Positions 1-7,497 of a stretch of 49,632 bases of DNA are shown here, one piece after another. Where the stretch lies: positions 1-49,632 of the forward strand of contig CAUGOD010000023.1 of the NCBI GenBank assembly GCA_959601025.1, read 5' to 3'. Position 1 is the stretch's first letter, and every line of letters starts with the position of its first letter. Made by a program: the position numbers and the translations under genes. Below the pieces are notes generated by a model that saw nothing but the letters and a program-made list of their open reading frames with translations, ran no database searches and was not told where the DNA came from. This DNA is from an uncultured Oscillospiraceae bacterium. Lineage in GTDB: Bacteria > Bacillota > Clostridia > Oscillospirales > Acutalibacteraceae.

Positions 1-55
1 GCGCGCTTGAATGGGGTTCAAGAGGCCGCAGGTTCGACTCCTGTCACTCGGACCA
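1..55 (+). tRNA. tRNA-Pro(GGG), 3' part
   Basis: The window opens inside a tRNA. The anticodon stem is CTTGA (6-10) with TCAAG (18-22), enclosing a 7-nt loop whose position 33 is T and whose anticodon is GGG at 13-15, decoding proline CCC/CCU. A short variable loop follows, then the T arm (GCAGG, TTCGACT, CCTGT), the acceptor 3' strand CACTCGG, discriminator A and an encoded CCA ending at 55. The 5' end (acceptor 5' strand and most of the D arm) lies outside the window. The long-variable-arm reading (Ser/Leu) was tested and fits less well. Confidence 0.93.
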
Positions 56-91
56 CGGGTAAGTCTTTATGGGACTTACCCGTTTCTTTTT
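55..91 (+). terminator. Rho-independent terminator of the tRNA-Pro transcript
   Basis: An 11-bp perfect stem, ACGGGTAAGTC (55-65) with GACTTACCCGT (73-83), 7-nt loop, followed by TTCTTTTT. The stem begins at the last A of the tRNA CCA, so transcription ends immediately after the tRNA. Confidence 0.9.
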
Positions 92-545
92 ACGATTCGA
101 CAAAATCTTCATTCATTGCGGCGATCAATCCCCATATTAAAGATCGAGGGATCGTGAATTTGTTTGGCTCATAGTTTCCGATTATGGTTTGGTCTGAAAA
201 AATAATAGAATTGTCAATAGCACAGCTGTGAACAAGGCCACACCTAATCGTATGATAGATTATTTGCGTTATATCCACATACCCATCTTTATCTGGTCTA
301 AGGCTCTCAATTTGACAATTAAGCTTAATTCTAATCTTTGATGCTTCAATACCCGGAAATCCAAATTTGCTTATTGTGCGAAAATGTTGTGAAATAAATT
401 GTTTGTATCTATCGCCAACTGATAATTGAGGATAGTTTTTGGCTGCACTAGCATCTATAGCGCTACAGACTAAGCAAAGCCCTTCATCAAAATAACTGTT
501 TTGATATAATAGCTGCGCCGCTTGAATAAAAGATTGTATGCTCAT
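90..545 (-). CDS. Hypothetical protein, AT-rich orphan gene beside tRNA-Pro
   Basis: A 151-residue protein that I do not recognise. It is preceded by a near-perfect ribosome binding site (AAGGAGGTGATGAG) and a consensus -10, so it is very probably expressed. There is no signal peptide, no clear membrane segment and no catalytic motif; the sequence is a mixed soluble type with several cysteines and an N-terminal amphipathic stretch. Base composition is much richer in A+T than the genes further right, and the gene sits between two copies of the tRNA-Pro 3' end, which suggests foreign origin. The stop lies inside the T-run of the tRNA terminator on the other strand, so the two transcripts converge. 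No function is proposed. Confidence 0.7.
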   Translation of the reverse strand: MSIQSFIQAAQLLYQNSYFDEGLCLVCSAIDASAAKNYPQLSVGDRYKQFISQHFRTISKFGFPGIEASKIRIKLNCQIESLRPDKDGYVDITQIIYHTIRCGLVHSCAIDNSIIFSDQTIIGNYEPNKFTIPRSLIWGLIAAMNEDFVES

Positions 546-567
546 ATCTCATCACCTCCTTGAGTTC

Positions 568-596
568 ATTATAGTACTTTAAGTAATGCCTGTCTA
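568..596 (-). promoter_or_regulatory. Promoter of the orphan gene
   Basis: Read on the minus strand: -35 TAGACA (591-596), 17-bp spacer, -10 TATAAT (568-573), about 22 bp upstream of the start codon at 545. Confidence 0.65.
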
Positions 597-626
597 TTGT
601 GGTAGGTCTTCCAAGTCCTATAATTC

Positions 627-637
627 CACTCGGACCA
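627..637 (+). repeat. Second copy of the tRNA-Pro 3' end (att-like)
   Basis: CACTCGGACCA at 627-637 repeats exactly the last 11 nt of the tRNA (45-55). Just upstream a degenerate T-arm-like stretch (TAGG...CCTA around an enlarged loop) can be seen. Duplicated tRNA 3' ends flanking a foreign segment are the usual trace of tyrosine-recombinase integration; here the enclosed segment is only about 570 bp and carries no integrase, so it would be a remnant. A decayed separate tRNA gene is the alternative. Confidence 0.55.
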
Positions 638-674
638 AAAATCGACAAAATCCAAAAGGATTTTGTCGATTTTT
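637..674 (+). terminator. Strong bidirectional terminator hairpin
   Basis: A perfect 17-bp stem (637-653 with 658-674) around an AAAA loop, with A-run before and T-run after, so it can act on both strands. It starts directly at the end of the second tRNA-end copy, as the terminator at 55 does for the real tRNA, supporting the view that a tRNA transcript once ended here. Confidence 0.85.
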
Positions 675-779
675 ATATAAAACGGAATTTTTGCGAACCA
701 TTGATATCGATTACTTGTCATGATATGGTAGTGTCAAGGATTTATCGCAAAAAGGAAAAGTGGCTCTGAAAAAAGGAAG

Positions 780-1340
780 TCAGCCGACAGCAGAGGGATC
801 GGGAAAAGCCGTGTATGCCAGCGTTTCTTCCAAGCCTTCTTCCACCTTTTTCGCCGCCTCGGGAAGCTTCATCTCACGCAGGGCAGCAACCACATCCCGT
901 GCTTTCGCCTGTGCGGCAGCTCGGCTCTCCTGGGCATGGATGGCCCTTAACATCTTGGCTACCAGCTTCCCCTTGGTACGCGGGACGCAGGAGAACACAT
1001 TGCGGTAGAAGTGTACCACACACCGCTGATACTTGGCCTCGGGGAACACTTCGCCTACAGCCTCAAGCATGCCGAGACACTTGTCTCCCACAACGAGCTG
1101 GACGCCTTCCAGGCCGCGGCCTTTCAGCCACTGGAAGAAGCTGACCCAGCTTGCTTTGTCTTCCTTCATTCCTTCCGCTGCGCCCAACACTTCCCGGTAT
1201 CCCTCTTCGTTTACCGCTATGGCTACCAGCACGCTGACATTCTCATACTCGCCACCCCAATTCCAACGCAGGTAGATGCCGTCTACATACACATAGGGAT
1301 ATTTCCCACCCTGTAACGGTCGGTTTCTCCATTCCTGCAA
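780..1340 (-). pseudogene. IS256-family (Mutator-type) transposase, truncated at both ends
   Basis: About 187 codons of an IS256/Mutator transposase that is normally about 400 residues. The first catalytic Asp region (PYVYVDGIYLR), the second (VVGDKCLGML) and the C-H motif (RCVVHFYRNVF) are visible, but the N-terminal DNA-binding part and the C-terminal third with the catalytic Glu and the NxxERLNR-type motif are missing. The reading frame starts only with a TTG at the junction with the MerR gene and ends in unrelated residues (FPDPSAVG) where the family continues. It is therefore a dead fragment. No terminal inverted repeats were found. Confidence 0.88.
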
Positions 1341-1755
1341 AGAAACCGGGTTATCCTATGAAACCTTGAAGTTTTACTGCAATCAGGGACTGATTCCCCA
1401 TGTAAAACGCGATCATAATAACTACCGCATCTTTGATAGTCGCGATATTGCTTGGATCAAAAGCCTGACTTGCCTAAAAGCCTGCGGTATGAGCCTTCAG
1501 GAGATGAAGGCATACCTTTCCCTCTGTATGGAAGGGCGGGCTTCCATTCCTGAGCGAAAAGCCATCCTCGCAAGAAAACGGGACGATCTATTGAAGGCTA
1601 TTGAGGAGTTGAACGTATGCATCGCGTATATTGACGGGAAACAGCAGTTTTACGATGACGTCCTTTCTGGGAAAGTGGAATATTATAGCAATTTGATCCT
1701 ATGCGAAGAAAATGCGAAGAAAAATGAAAACGTAGAGGAACGTGTTAACCGTTAA
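1339..1755 (+). pseudogene. MerR-family transcriptional regulator, 5' end lost
   Basis: The frame reads KETGLSYETLKFYCNQGLI, the end of helix-turn-helix helix 2 and the wing of a MerR-type DNA-binding domain, then an RIFDSRDIAWIKSL stretch and a coiled-coil dimerisation helix. The first 15-20 residues with the first HTH helix are missing: upstream of about 1,339 the sequence is IS256 transposase on the other strand. A TTG at 1,366 could start a 129-residue remnant but it has no ribosome binding site and would lack DNA-binding residues. The regulator was probably broken by the IS. Its target is unknown; no effector-binding cysteines or domain can be named. Confidence 0.75.
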
Positions 1756-1803
1756 AAATACCGGTGCGGTGAAATTGTATCATTGTGACGTCCTAACACA
1801 GAA

Positions 1804-1845
1804 AAATGCCCGGAAACCGTGTTTTCATGCGGCTTCCGGGCATTT
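1804..1845 (+). terminator. Hairpin downstream of the merR remnant
   Basis: A perfect 12-bp inverted repeat, AAATGCCCGGAA (1804-1815) with TTCCGGGCATTT (1834-1845), with a smaller CCG/CGG pairing in the loop. The A-run before and short T-run after suggest a bidirectional terminator. Confidence 0.7.
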
Positions 1846-1878
1846 GCCTTTGGGTTTCGGTGAACCCATGCGGGGTTG

Positions 1879-1904
1879 GGAGGACGCTAAGCGTCCTCCT
1901 TTTT
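1879..1904 (+). terminator. Rho-independent terminator
   Basis: Stem GGAGGACGC (1879-1887) with GCGTCCTCC (1891-1899), TAA loop, then TTTTT. It stops plus-strand transcription before it enters the convergent MBL-PLP gene, whose stop codon overlaps the T-run. Confidence 0.8.
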
Positions 1905-3954
1905 ACTCAAAGGATGATATTTTTTGCAGCGCCTGTTCAAAATCCATAATCAAGTCGCCGATATTCTCTATTCCCACGCTCACGCGCACGAGATCATCGA
2001 ATACCCCGGCGTCCTCCTTTTCCTCACAGGTGCTGTGCAACGCCATGGTGGAGGCCGGGTGAACCACAAGGGTTCTTGTATCGCCTATGTTGGACACAAT
2101 AAAGGGCAGCTTAAGCTCCCTCATTAGGGCAAAGGCTCTTTCACGGGAGCCGGTCCTTATCGTAATAATTGTACCGAATCCGTTTTTGAGCACTGCCTTT
2201 GCGGTTTTGTAGCTTTTGCTTGTTTCAAGTCCCGGGTAGTTCACCGTAATGCCGGGAACACGCGACAGATATCGAGCAAGAGCAAGCGCGTTGCTGCATT
2301 CTCTTTCAAGGCGCAAGCCCATTGTCTCCATACCTATAAGGTTTAAAAAGGCGTTTTGCGGTGAAAGACAGCCGCCGTGATTTGTCAGAAGGTCGGCGCG
2401 GAGCCTTGTAATATAGCAATGCTCCTTCTGCTCAAGGAAACGAGCCATCTGTGGAAATCTGCCGGTATTCCAGGGGAAGGTTCCTCCGTCCGTAACCACT
2501 CCGCTTATGGCGTTGCCGGCGCCGTTGATATATTTGGACGTGGAGTTTATTACCACATCCGCTCCCATCTTAAGAGGCGTTGCAAGGAATGCGGTTGCCA
2601 TCGTATTGTCCACGATCAGGGGCAGGTTATGGGCATGGGCGATCCCGGCAAGCGTCTCAATGTCGGTCACGTCAAGGCTCGGATTGCCAAGAGTTTCGGC
2701 AAAGAGCAGTTTTGTTTTTCCGTTTATGGCGCTTTCAAGGCCCTGCCAGTCGTTGGGCTTTACATAGCGCACGGCGATGTTGAACTGCTCGAATCCGTTG
2801 AACAGGTTAATCGTTCCGCCGTACAGACCCGCGCTTGCTATGAATTCATCCCCGCTTCTTAGAATGCTTAGAATCGAATAGGTTATTGCAGCCATGCCGG
2901 AGGCGCAAGCCACGGAGGCCACGCCGCCTTCCAGCTCGGTCATGCGCTCCTCAAAGGCGGCAATGGTTGGGTTGTTTATGCGGCTGTAGCAAAAGCCCAG
3001 CTTTTTCTTTGCGAAGATATCGGCCATGTCCTCTGCGCTTTCCTGCGCAAAGGCGCTTGACTGGTAGATGGGCGGATGTACAGAGCCGTTGGTACCCACT
3101 TTTCTGTCTGTTGTTGCGCCGTGAAGAAGCACCGTGTTGAAGCCGCGTCCGTTCGCCTTCGCGATTTCCATGGCCATCCCGGCCGATATGGCGATCGTGG
3201 AGACGCCATATCGGCCGCTGTAGCGCATGGTGTATGTCTTCCTGCCAAGAATCACATCGTAGGAGCTCCAATCGATGTCCTTTTTCCGAACATTGTTTCT
3301 TACCTCATTTAAGAACTCCCTCGGTACCTCGCAAATCGTATGGCCTCCGAGATAGGTGTCGAAGGGGAGGGCAAGAGCCCTGCCGAGCGTCTTCTCTAGG
3401 GCCTCCAGGGTGTCGTGATTTTCGGCAAACATCCACATGTCGGGATTAAAAGCGTCGCCGGCAACAAGGAGCCGTTCCTCCAAAACGAGAAGCCCGACAG
3501 TTCCCCTTGTGTGACCCGGCAGCTCAATGACCTTTACGGTAAGGCCGCCGAGATCAAAAACGCTGTCCGGTCTGAGAGGGCGCATTTCGGCCAAGGGTTG
3601 CTGAGCAAAGGTTTCTTTTCCCGATTCCTCAAGCCCGTTCTGACACTTAAGCCGGTCATAGACCGCGCGTCGTCTTTCGGCCGTGTTGGCGCTTTCATAA
3701 AGGGCCATGTCGGCAGGGTGAATATACACACTGCCGTATTGGTAATTTCCCAGCGTGTGGTCGGGATGCCCGTGACTGTTTATGACGGTATAGGGAACGG
3801 ATAGAAGCGAATCCGTAAACTTTCTGTTGTCGGCTATGCCGTAGCCTGTATCCATCACAATGGCCCTTTCACTGCCCTTTATGATGGTAAAGTACACGCC
3901 GTGGGCTTCCTGAATCTGCCAGATTCCGTCCCGTATCCGAAATAATTCATGCAT
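1903..3954 (-). CDS. Metallo-beta-lactamase-fold hydrolase fused to Cys/Met-metabolism PLP enzyme
   Basis: A 683-residue two-domain protein in one open frame. Residues 1-225 are a metallo-beta-lactamase fold: HGHPDH at 61-66, PGH with H147, AGD with D167 and GGH with H205, the full set of metal ligands expected for a di-metal hydrolase. Residues about 272-683 are a fold-type I PLP enzyme of the cystathionine gamma-synthase/O-acetylhomoserine sulfhydrylase/methionine gamma-lyase family: YSRINNPT near 323, SGMAA near 352, IVDNT (D449) and STSKY with the PLP lysine K474. A 45-residue linker joins them. The start has GGAGG 9 nt upstream. It is the last gene of an ABC-importer operon, 19 bp after the lipoprotein gene. 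Inference: a cytoplasmic enzyme that hydrolyses an imported organosulfur compound and processes or assimilates the product. The exact reaction of either domain is unknown. Confidence 0.88.
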   Translation of the reverse strand: MHELFRIRDGIWQIQEAHGVYFTIIKGSERAIVMDTGYGIADNRKFTDSLLSVPYTVINSHGHPDHTLGNYQYGSVYIHPADMALYESANTAERRRAVYDRLKCQNGLEESGKETFAQQPLAEMRPLRPDSVFDLGGLTVKVIELPGHTRGTVGLLVLEERLLVAGDAFNPDMWMFAENHDTLEALEKTLGRALALPFDTYLGGHTICEVPREFLNEVRNNVRKKDIDWSSYDVILGRKTYTMRYSGRYGVSTIAISAGMAMEIAKANGRGFNTVLLHGATTDRKVGTNGSVHPPIYQSSAFAQESAEDMADIFAKKKLGFCYSRINNPTIAAFEERMTELEGGVASVACASGMAAITYSILSILRSGDEFIASAGLYGGTINLFNGFEQFNIAVRYVKPNDWQGLESAINGKTKLLFAETLGNPSLDVTDIETLAGIAHAHNLPLIVDNTMATAFLATPLKMGADVVINSTSKYINGAGNAISGVVTDGGTFPWNTGRFPQMARFLEQKEHCYITRLRADLLTNHGGCLSPQNAFLNLIGMETMGLRLERECSNALALARYLSRVPGITVNYPGLETSKSYKTAKAVLKNGFGTIITIRTGSRERAFALMRELKLPFIVSNIGDTRTLVVHPASTMALHSTCEEKEDAGVFDDLVRVSVGIENIGDLIMDFEQALQKISSFE

Positions 3955-3973
3955 CCGCTTCTACCTCCATGGT

Positions 3974-4969
3974 TCAATAGGTCTCGTCCACTCCGTCCAA
4001 AAACACGTAGGCCTTCTTAATAAAGGCGTCGACGTCGGTGTTTTCATCCAACAGGCCGATCTTAACAAATTCGTTTACGTTCTTAACGACAGCGTCGTAA
4101 CCGCCCTGAACAGAGGGCTTGCACACATAGCTGTCCAGTATCTTTCCAAACAGTTCCGAATTTCCGGACAGATATTCCTTTTCAACCAGGTACGCGGCGG
4201 CTTCCATTGGATTTTCGTCCACCCATGCGGAGGCCTTCATTACGGCTCTGGTGTATTTGGCGGCAATTTCAGGATGCTTTTCCGCCAGATCGGCGGTAAC
4301 AAAGGTAGCGCAGCAGTACTCGTCCTTATAGGGTTCGTCCACAGCCGTGTCCAGCAGGGTCTTGTAGCCATAGTTGTTAATGGCAACGGTTGCGGCCGGG
4401 TCAACAAGGCAGATAGCGTCAACGGCGCCGTTGTCAAGGGCCATTGCCAGATCCGAATTGCTGTAGACAACGAAGTTAACCTCCAGATTGTCCGGGGTAA
4501 CGCCTACGCCCGCATTGTAAAGCGCTCTTTTCAGCAGCACGCAGGGAGCCTCGGCAAGGCCGACAACGCCAACTGTCTTGCCCTTAAGATCGGCGATTGC
4601 GTTGACGCCGGAATCCGGCTTTACAAGGAGCTTTATGCAGCCGTTGTGAATGCCGGCCGTCATGGTGATGTTAAGGCCGTTGCTTATAGGCTGAATGAAT
4701 TTGCTTACAAGGCCGTAGCACGCGTCAACCTGGCCGGAGCCGACATATTCGGTCACAAGTCCGTCCATTTTCACTACTTCATAATCGAGGCCTTCTTCAT
4801 CGAAATAGCCTTTTTCGATGGCTATCTGAAGCGGGGCCTGGCACAAAACCGTGCCGTAGCCAATTTTAAGCTTGTAGTCGTCTCCTTTGTCGTCGCCCTT
4901 GCTGCAACCTGCAAAGGCAAGGGAAAGAAGCATAAGCAGCGCCAGTAGCCATGCCGATTTTTTCTTCAT
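3974..4969 (-). CDS. ABC transporter substrate-binding lipoprotein, NitT/TauT (SsuA-like) type
   Basis: A 331-residue lipoprotein: Lys-rich start, hydrophobic stretch and lipobox LAFAGC with Cys22. The mature part follows the NitT/TauT/sulfonate binding-protein pattern (LQIAIEKGYFDEEGLDYEVV, then a G-x-x-DACYGL segment and LKGKTVGVVGL). It captures a small, probably anionic or aromatic solute outside the membrane and delivers it to the permease encoded two genes upstream. The start has AGGAGGAAACAACT before ATG. Because the next gene is a Cys/Met-type PLP enzyme, a sulfonate or other organosulfur ligand is a reasonable guess, but thiamine precursors and other ligands use the same fold. Confidence 0.9.
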   Translation of the reverse strand: MKKKSAWLLALLMLLSLAFAGCSKGDDKGDDYKLKIGYGTVLCQAPLQIAIEKGYFDEEGLDYEVVKMDGLVTEYVGSGQVDACYGLVSKFIQPISNGLNITMTAGIHNGCIKLLVKPDSGVNAIADLKGKTVGVVGLAEAPCVLLKRALYNAGVGVTPDNLEVNFVVYSNSDLAMALDNGAVDAICLVDPAATVAINNYGYKTLLDTAVDEPYKDEYCCATFVTADLAEKHPEIAAKYTRAVMKASAWVDENPMEAAAYLVEKEYLSGNSELFGKILDSYVCKPSVQGGYDAVVKNVNEFVKIGLLDENTDVDAFIKKAYVFLDGVDETY

Positions 4970-5021
4970 AGTTGTTTCCTCCTGATTTACGAATTCTCCC
5001 GTCCTTCGGCAGGAATATATG

Positions 5022-5804
5022 CTAAATGTAGTAACTCAAATCGTTTGCTACATTTCCGCCGTAGTGCAGAATCTTCAGAATTTTGGCATGGTAGTGCAAA
5101 AAGTCAGGGTTGCTTCTGTCACGCGGCCTGCCCATGCGAATATCGATAATCTGCTCAATCTTCGCAGGTCTCGGCGACATTACAACCACCTTGTCGGAAA
5201 GATAAATGGCCTCGTCCACATCGTGGGTGACCATAATCATGGTCATGTTTTCCTCTTTCCATATGCGCAGAATTTCGTCCTGCATGTTCATTCTCGTAAA
5301 GGCGTCAAGAGCGCCCAGGGGCTCGTCAAGGAGCAATATCTTTGGTTTCCCCACAAGCGTTCGTGCGAGGGAAGCCCTTTGACACATGCCGCCGGAAAGC
5401 TGATGGGGATACGATTTTTCAAAGCCTTCCAGGCCCACGAGGCGAATATATTCTTCTACACGCTCCTTGTTCTGGCGGTAGATGCGGCGCGTCTTTAATC
5501 CGAAGGCCACATTTTCATAAATATTGAGCCAGGGAAACAGCGTTGGATTCTGGAACACAAGACCGCGCTCGTAGCTTGTTCCCGAAATTTTTTCGCCATC
5601 CAGCAGAATCGTCCCCTCGTCCGCCGTGATAAGACCGGCGACAAGGCGGAGCAGAGTGGATTTCCCGCAGCCGGAGGGACCTATAAGGGAGGTGAAGGAG
5701 CCGGCCTCGATATTGAGGTTGACGCCGCTGAGCGCAACAAGCTCTTTCTCGCCGTCCCTCTGGAACTTTTTCACAACGTTTTGCACGCTAAGTCCGCCTA
5801 CCAC
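5022..5804 (-). CDS. ABC transporter ATPase, NitT/TauT (SsuB/TauB-like) type
   Basis: An energy-coupling ATPase of about 260 residues. Walker A GPSGCGKST, signature LSGGMCQRASLARTL, Walker B LLLDEPLGALD and the switch His in MVTHDVDEA are all present, so it should be active. I place the start at GTG 5,804, with GAAGGGGG just upstream; an in-frame GTG at 5,825 is also possible but has no good site. Either way it overlaps the permease stop, indicating translational coupling. The gap to the lipoprotein gene is 52 bp. Confidence 0.92.
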   Translation of the reverse strand: MVGGLSVQNVVKKFQRDGEKELVALSGVNLNIEAGSFTSLIGPSGCGKSTLLRLVAGLITADEGTILLDGEKISGTSYERGLVFQNPTLFPWLNIYENVAFGLKTRRIYRQNKERVEEYIRLVGLEGFEKSYPHQLSGGMCQRASLARTLVGKPKILLLDEPLGALDAFTRMNMQDEILRIWKEENMTMIMVTHDVDEAIYLSDKVVVMSPRPAKIEQIIDIRMGRPRDRSNPDFLHYHAKILKILHYGGNVANDLSYYI

Positions 5805-6772
5805 TTTATAACCCCCTTCTGCCACAGAAGAATCTTGTCTCTTACCTTAAATAGCAGGGTGATCAGAATGGAGAACGCCACCGCTATAACGATCAGCCCG
5901 GCGTATACGTTGGCATAGGAGAGCATTTCCTTCTGCCAGTTAACATACCAGCCGATGCCGTATTTGGCGCCTATCATCTCGGCCGTCACAAGTGTGATAA
6001 AAGAGGCGCAGGTTCCGTTGAACAGTCCTAAAAACATGTGGGGCATGGCCGCAGGAATGCCTACCTGAAAAATTTGAGAGAAACGACCGGCGCCCAACGT
6101 GCTTGAAACCTCAAAGTAGGAGTTCTGCACATTGCTGATGCCGCTGCTTGTCATTATGGTTGTGGGGAACCACACCGAAACCGCTATAAGGAAGGTGCTG
6201 GCTGAAACAGCCGAAGGGAAGCATACCAGAACAAGCGGAATCCACGCCGTGGAGGGGATAGGCCCGAGCAGGCGGACGGGGGGCATCAGCCAGTAGCTGA
6301 CCTTTTTGCTGAAGCCTGCGGCTATTCCGCATATAAAGCCCACGATAGCCCCGGAGAAGTAACCCACAAGCAGAAGCCTGGCCGAATATAAAAGACATTT
6401 TCCAAGCAGTCCCCTGTCCGTTACAAGCACCCCGAACACCTTGTCAAGCGAGGGAAAATACAGTACCGGGAGTAGGGCGGATTTTGCGGTGATAATATTC
6501 AGAATGTTCAGGAAAAGAACGGCCCCCGCAATAAAACAGCCCTTGTAGATGAGCCATTTCTGGATGCTCTTTACGCCAAAAGAAAGCAGAAATGCCACGA
6601 CATAGGCAGCAAGCCCAATCCAGAGCGCATAGGTAAAATAAGGCGCTTCAACATTAGGATGCTTTTCGGAATTGGGAATTGTCGTCTGCAACACCAATGC
6701 GAACAAAATGGATAGAATGGGCAGAATTTCTTTTATGACGTCAGGCTTATGAAGTTTTGTACCGCTGTCCAT
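5798..6772 (-). CDS. ABC transporter permease, NitT/TauT (SsuC-like) type
   Basis: A 324-residue inner-membrane protein, first gene of the operon. Two or three extra N-terminal hydrophobic helices precede the standard BPD_transp_1 core, so it is longer than the usual 250-270 residues. The core has the cytoplasmic coupling loop (STLGAGRFSQIFQVGIPAAM), the EAA-type motif that docks on the ATPase, and a late TAEMIGAKYGIGW segment typical of the SsuC/TauC group. The start has GGAGCGGG at good distance. It forms the channel through which the bound ligand enters. Confidence 0.9.
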   Translation of the reverse strand: MDSGTKLHKPDVIKEILPILSILFALVLQTTIPNSEKHPNVEAPYFTYALWIGLAAYVVAFLLSFGVKSIQKWLIYKGCFIAGAVLFLNILNIITAKSALLPVLYFPSLDKVFGVLVTDRGLLGKCLLYSARLLLVGYFSGAIVGFICGIAAGFSKKVSYWLMPPVRLLGPIPSTAWIPLVLVCFPSAVSASTFLIAVSVWFPTTIMTSSGISNVQNSYFEVSSTLGAGRFSQIFQVGIPAAMPHMFLGLFNGTCASFITLVTAEMIGAKYGIGWYVNWQKEMLSYANVYAGLIVIAVAFSILITLLFKVRDKILLWQKGVIKW

Positions 6773-6809
6773 GCTACACCCGCTCCTTCTTTTTCATTCA
6801 ACGGTTTCG

Positions 6810-6842
6810 ATTATAGCATACTTTTCCTATAAAGTAAATAGG
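6810..6842 (-). promoter_or_regulatory. Promoter of the ABC/MBL-PLP operon with operator-like repeat
   Basis: On the minus strand: -35 TTTACT (6833-6838), 17-bp spacer, perfect -10 TATAAT (6810-6815), about 38 bp before the permease start. An inverted repeat CCTAT-N7-ATAGG (6826-6842) covers the -35 and could bind a regulator. The short leader leaves no room for a riboswitch. Confidence 0.8.
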
Positions 6843-7013
6843 TATTGTATGTTTTCTTGCGGAGACAATGCGATTTTCGCACAAATACTGAAAACAGCTG
6901 AAACCATACACTTTTATTGTGAATATTCTTTATGATAGTCACGCTTATCTAATTTTTGTACCCTCTATTCTTCAAAGCATCTAGGATTCAACTAGTCAAG
7001 TGCCGGAAAAAGA

Positions 7014-7066
7014 CCGGGAAGCCGCCTGAAAACAGGGGCTCCCGGCCTTTTCGTTTTTCTTGTTTT
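7014..7066 (+). terminator. Orphan rho-independent terminator
   Basis: Hairpin of CCGGGA (7014-7019) with TCCCGG (7040-7045) and an inner GCC-CCTG/CAGG-GGC stem with AAAA loop, followed by a long T-rich run. No plus-strand gene lies upstream of it within the window, only the start of the minus-strand operon, so it may be the terminator of a gene displaced by an insertion. Confidence 0.75.
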
Positions 7067-7405
7067 GGGTAGCTTCTGTCGCTGCCCCATGCCGTAACCC
7101 TCACGAGGGATTAGTCGGGTGATTGTCGAGCGGTTCCTTGGTGGCTTTGACTCCACGCCGTCCTGCTGCTTATTGGTTGGGAGACTGTGCCATAGGCCCG
7201 GGAAGAACGCATATCGGCGCTCCGCAGCGTTTTGGGGACTCATATCGGGGCGCCCGGGGCTTCGACGCTTCCCAATTGGCGTCCCGGAAGATTCTGTTTT
7301 CGTCTGCCGCTCGTGCAGGCATATGGATATTCCGGTAACCTGAAGATAATGAAGGGAATAATAAACAGCCCTTCCGACGGAAAATACAAAGGAAGCGGCC
7401 GTTTT
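7067..7405. other. Intergenic stretch with no recognised feature
   Basis: Short open frames exist on both strands but none has a ribosome binding site or recognisable protein sequence, and no tRNA or known riboswitch fold was found. It could hold leftovers of a lost gene. Confidence 0.4.
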
Positions 7406-7410
7406 CTTCT

Positions 7411-7461
7411 TTGCGGCGGCGACGGGATAGCGTATAATATAAACGGATAATTCTAAGAATT
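7411..7461 (+). promoter_or_regulatory. nagA promoter with palindromic operator candidate
   Basis: -35 TTGCGG (7411-7416), 16-bp spacer, -10 TATAAT (7433-7438). A palindrome AATTCT-A-AGAATT (7449-7461) lies over the expected transcription start, a position suited to a repressor. It does not resemble the known NagR/DasR GntR-type site. Confidence 0.65.
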
Positions 7462-7497
7462 TTCACTATACTACTTATCATTCAGGAGGTCTATGCT

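Noticed and set aside
1..55. Reading the tRNA as Ser/Leu with a long variable arm
   Set aside because: The CTTGA/TCAAG pair with a T at loop position 2 gives a regular 7-nt anticodon loop (GGG), and the rest then fits tRNA-Pro exactly.
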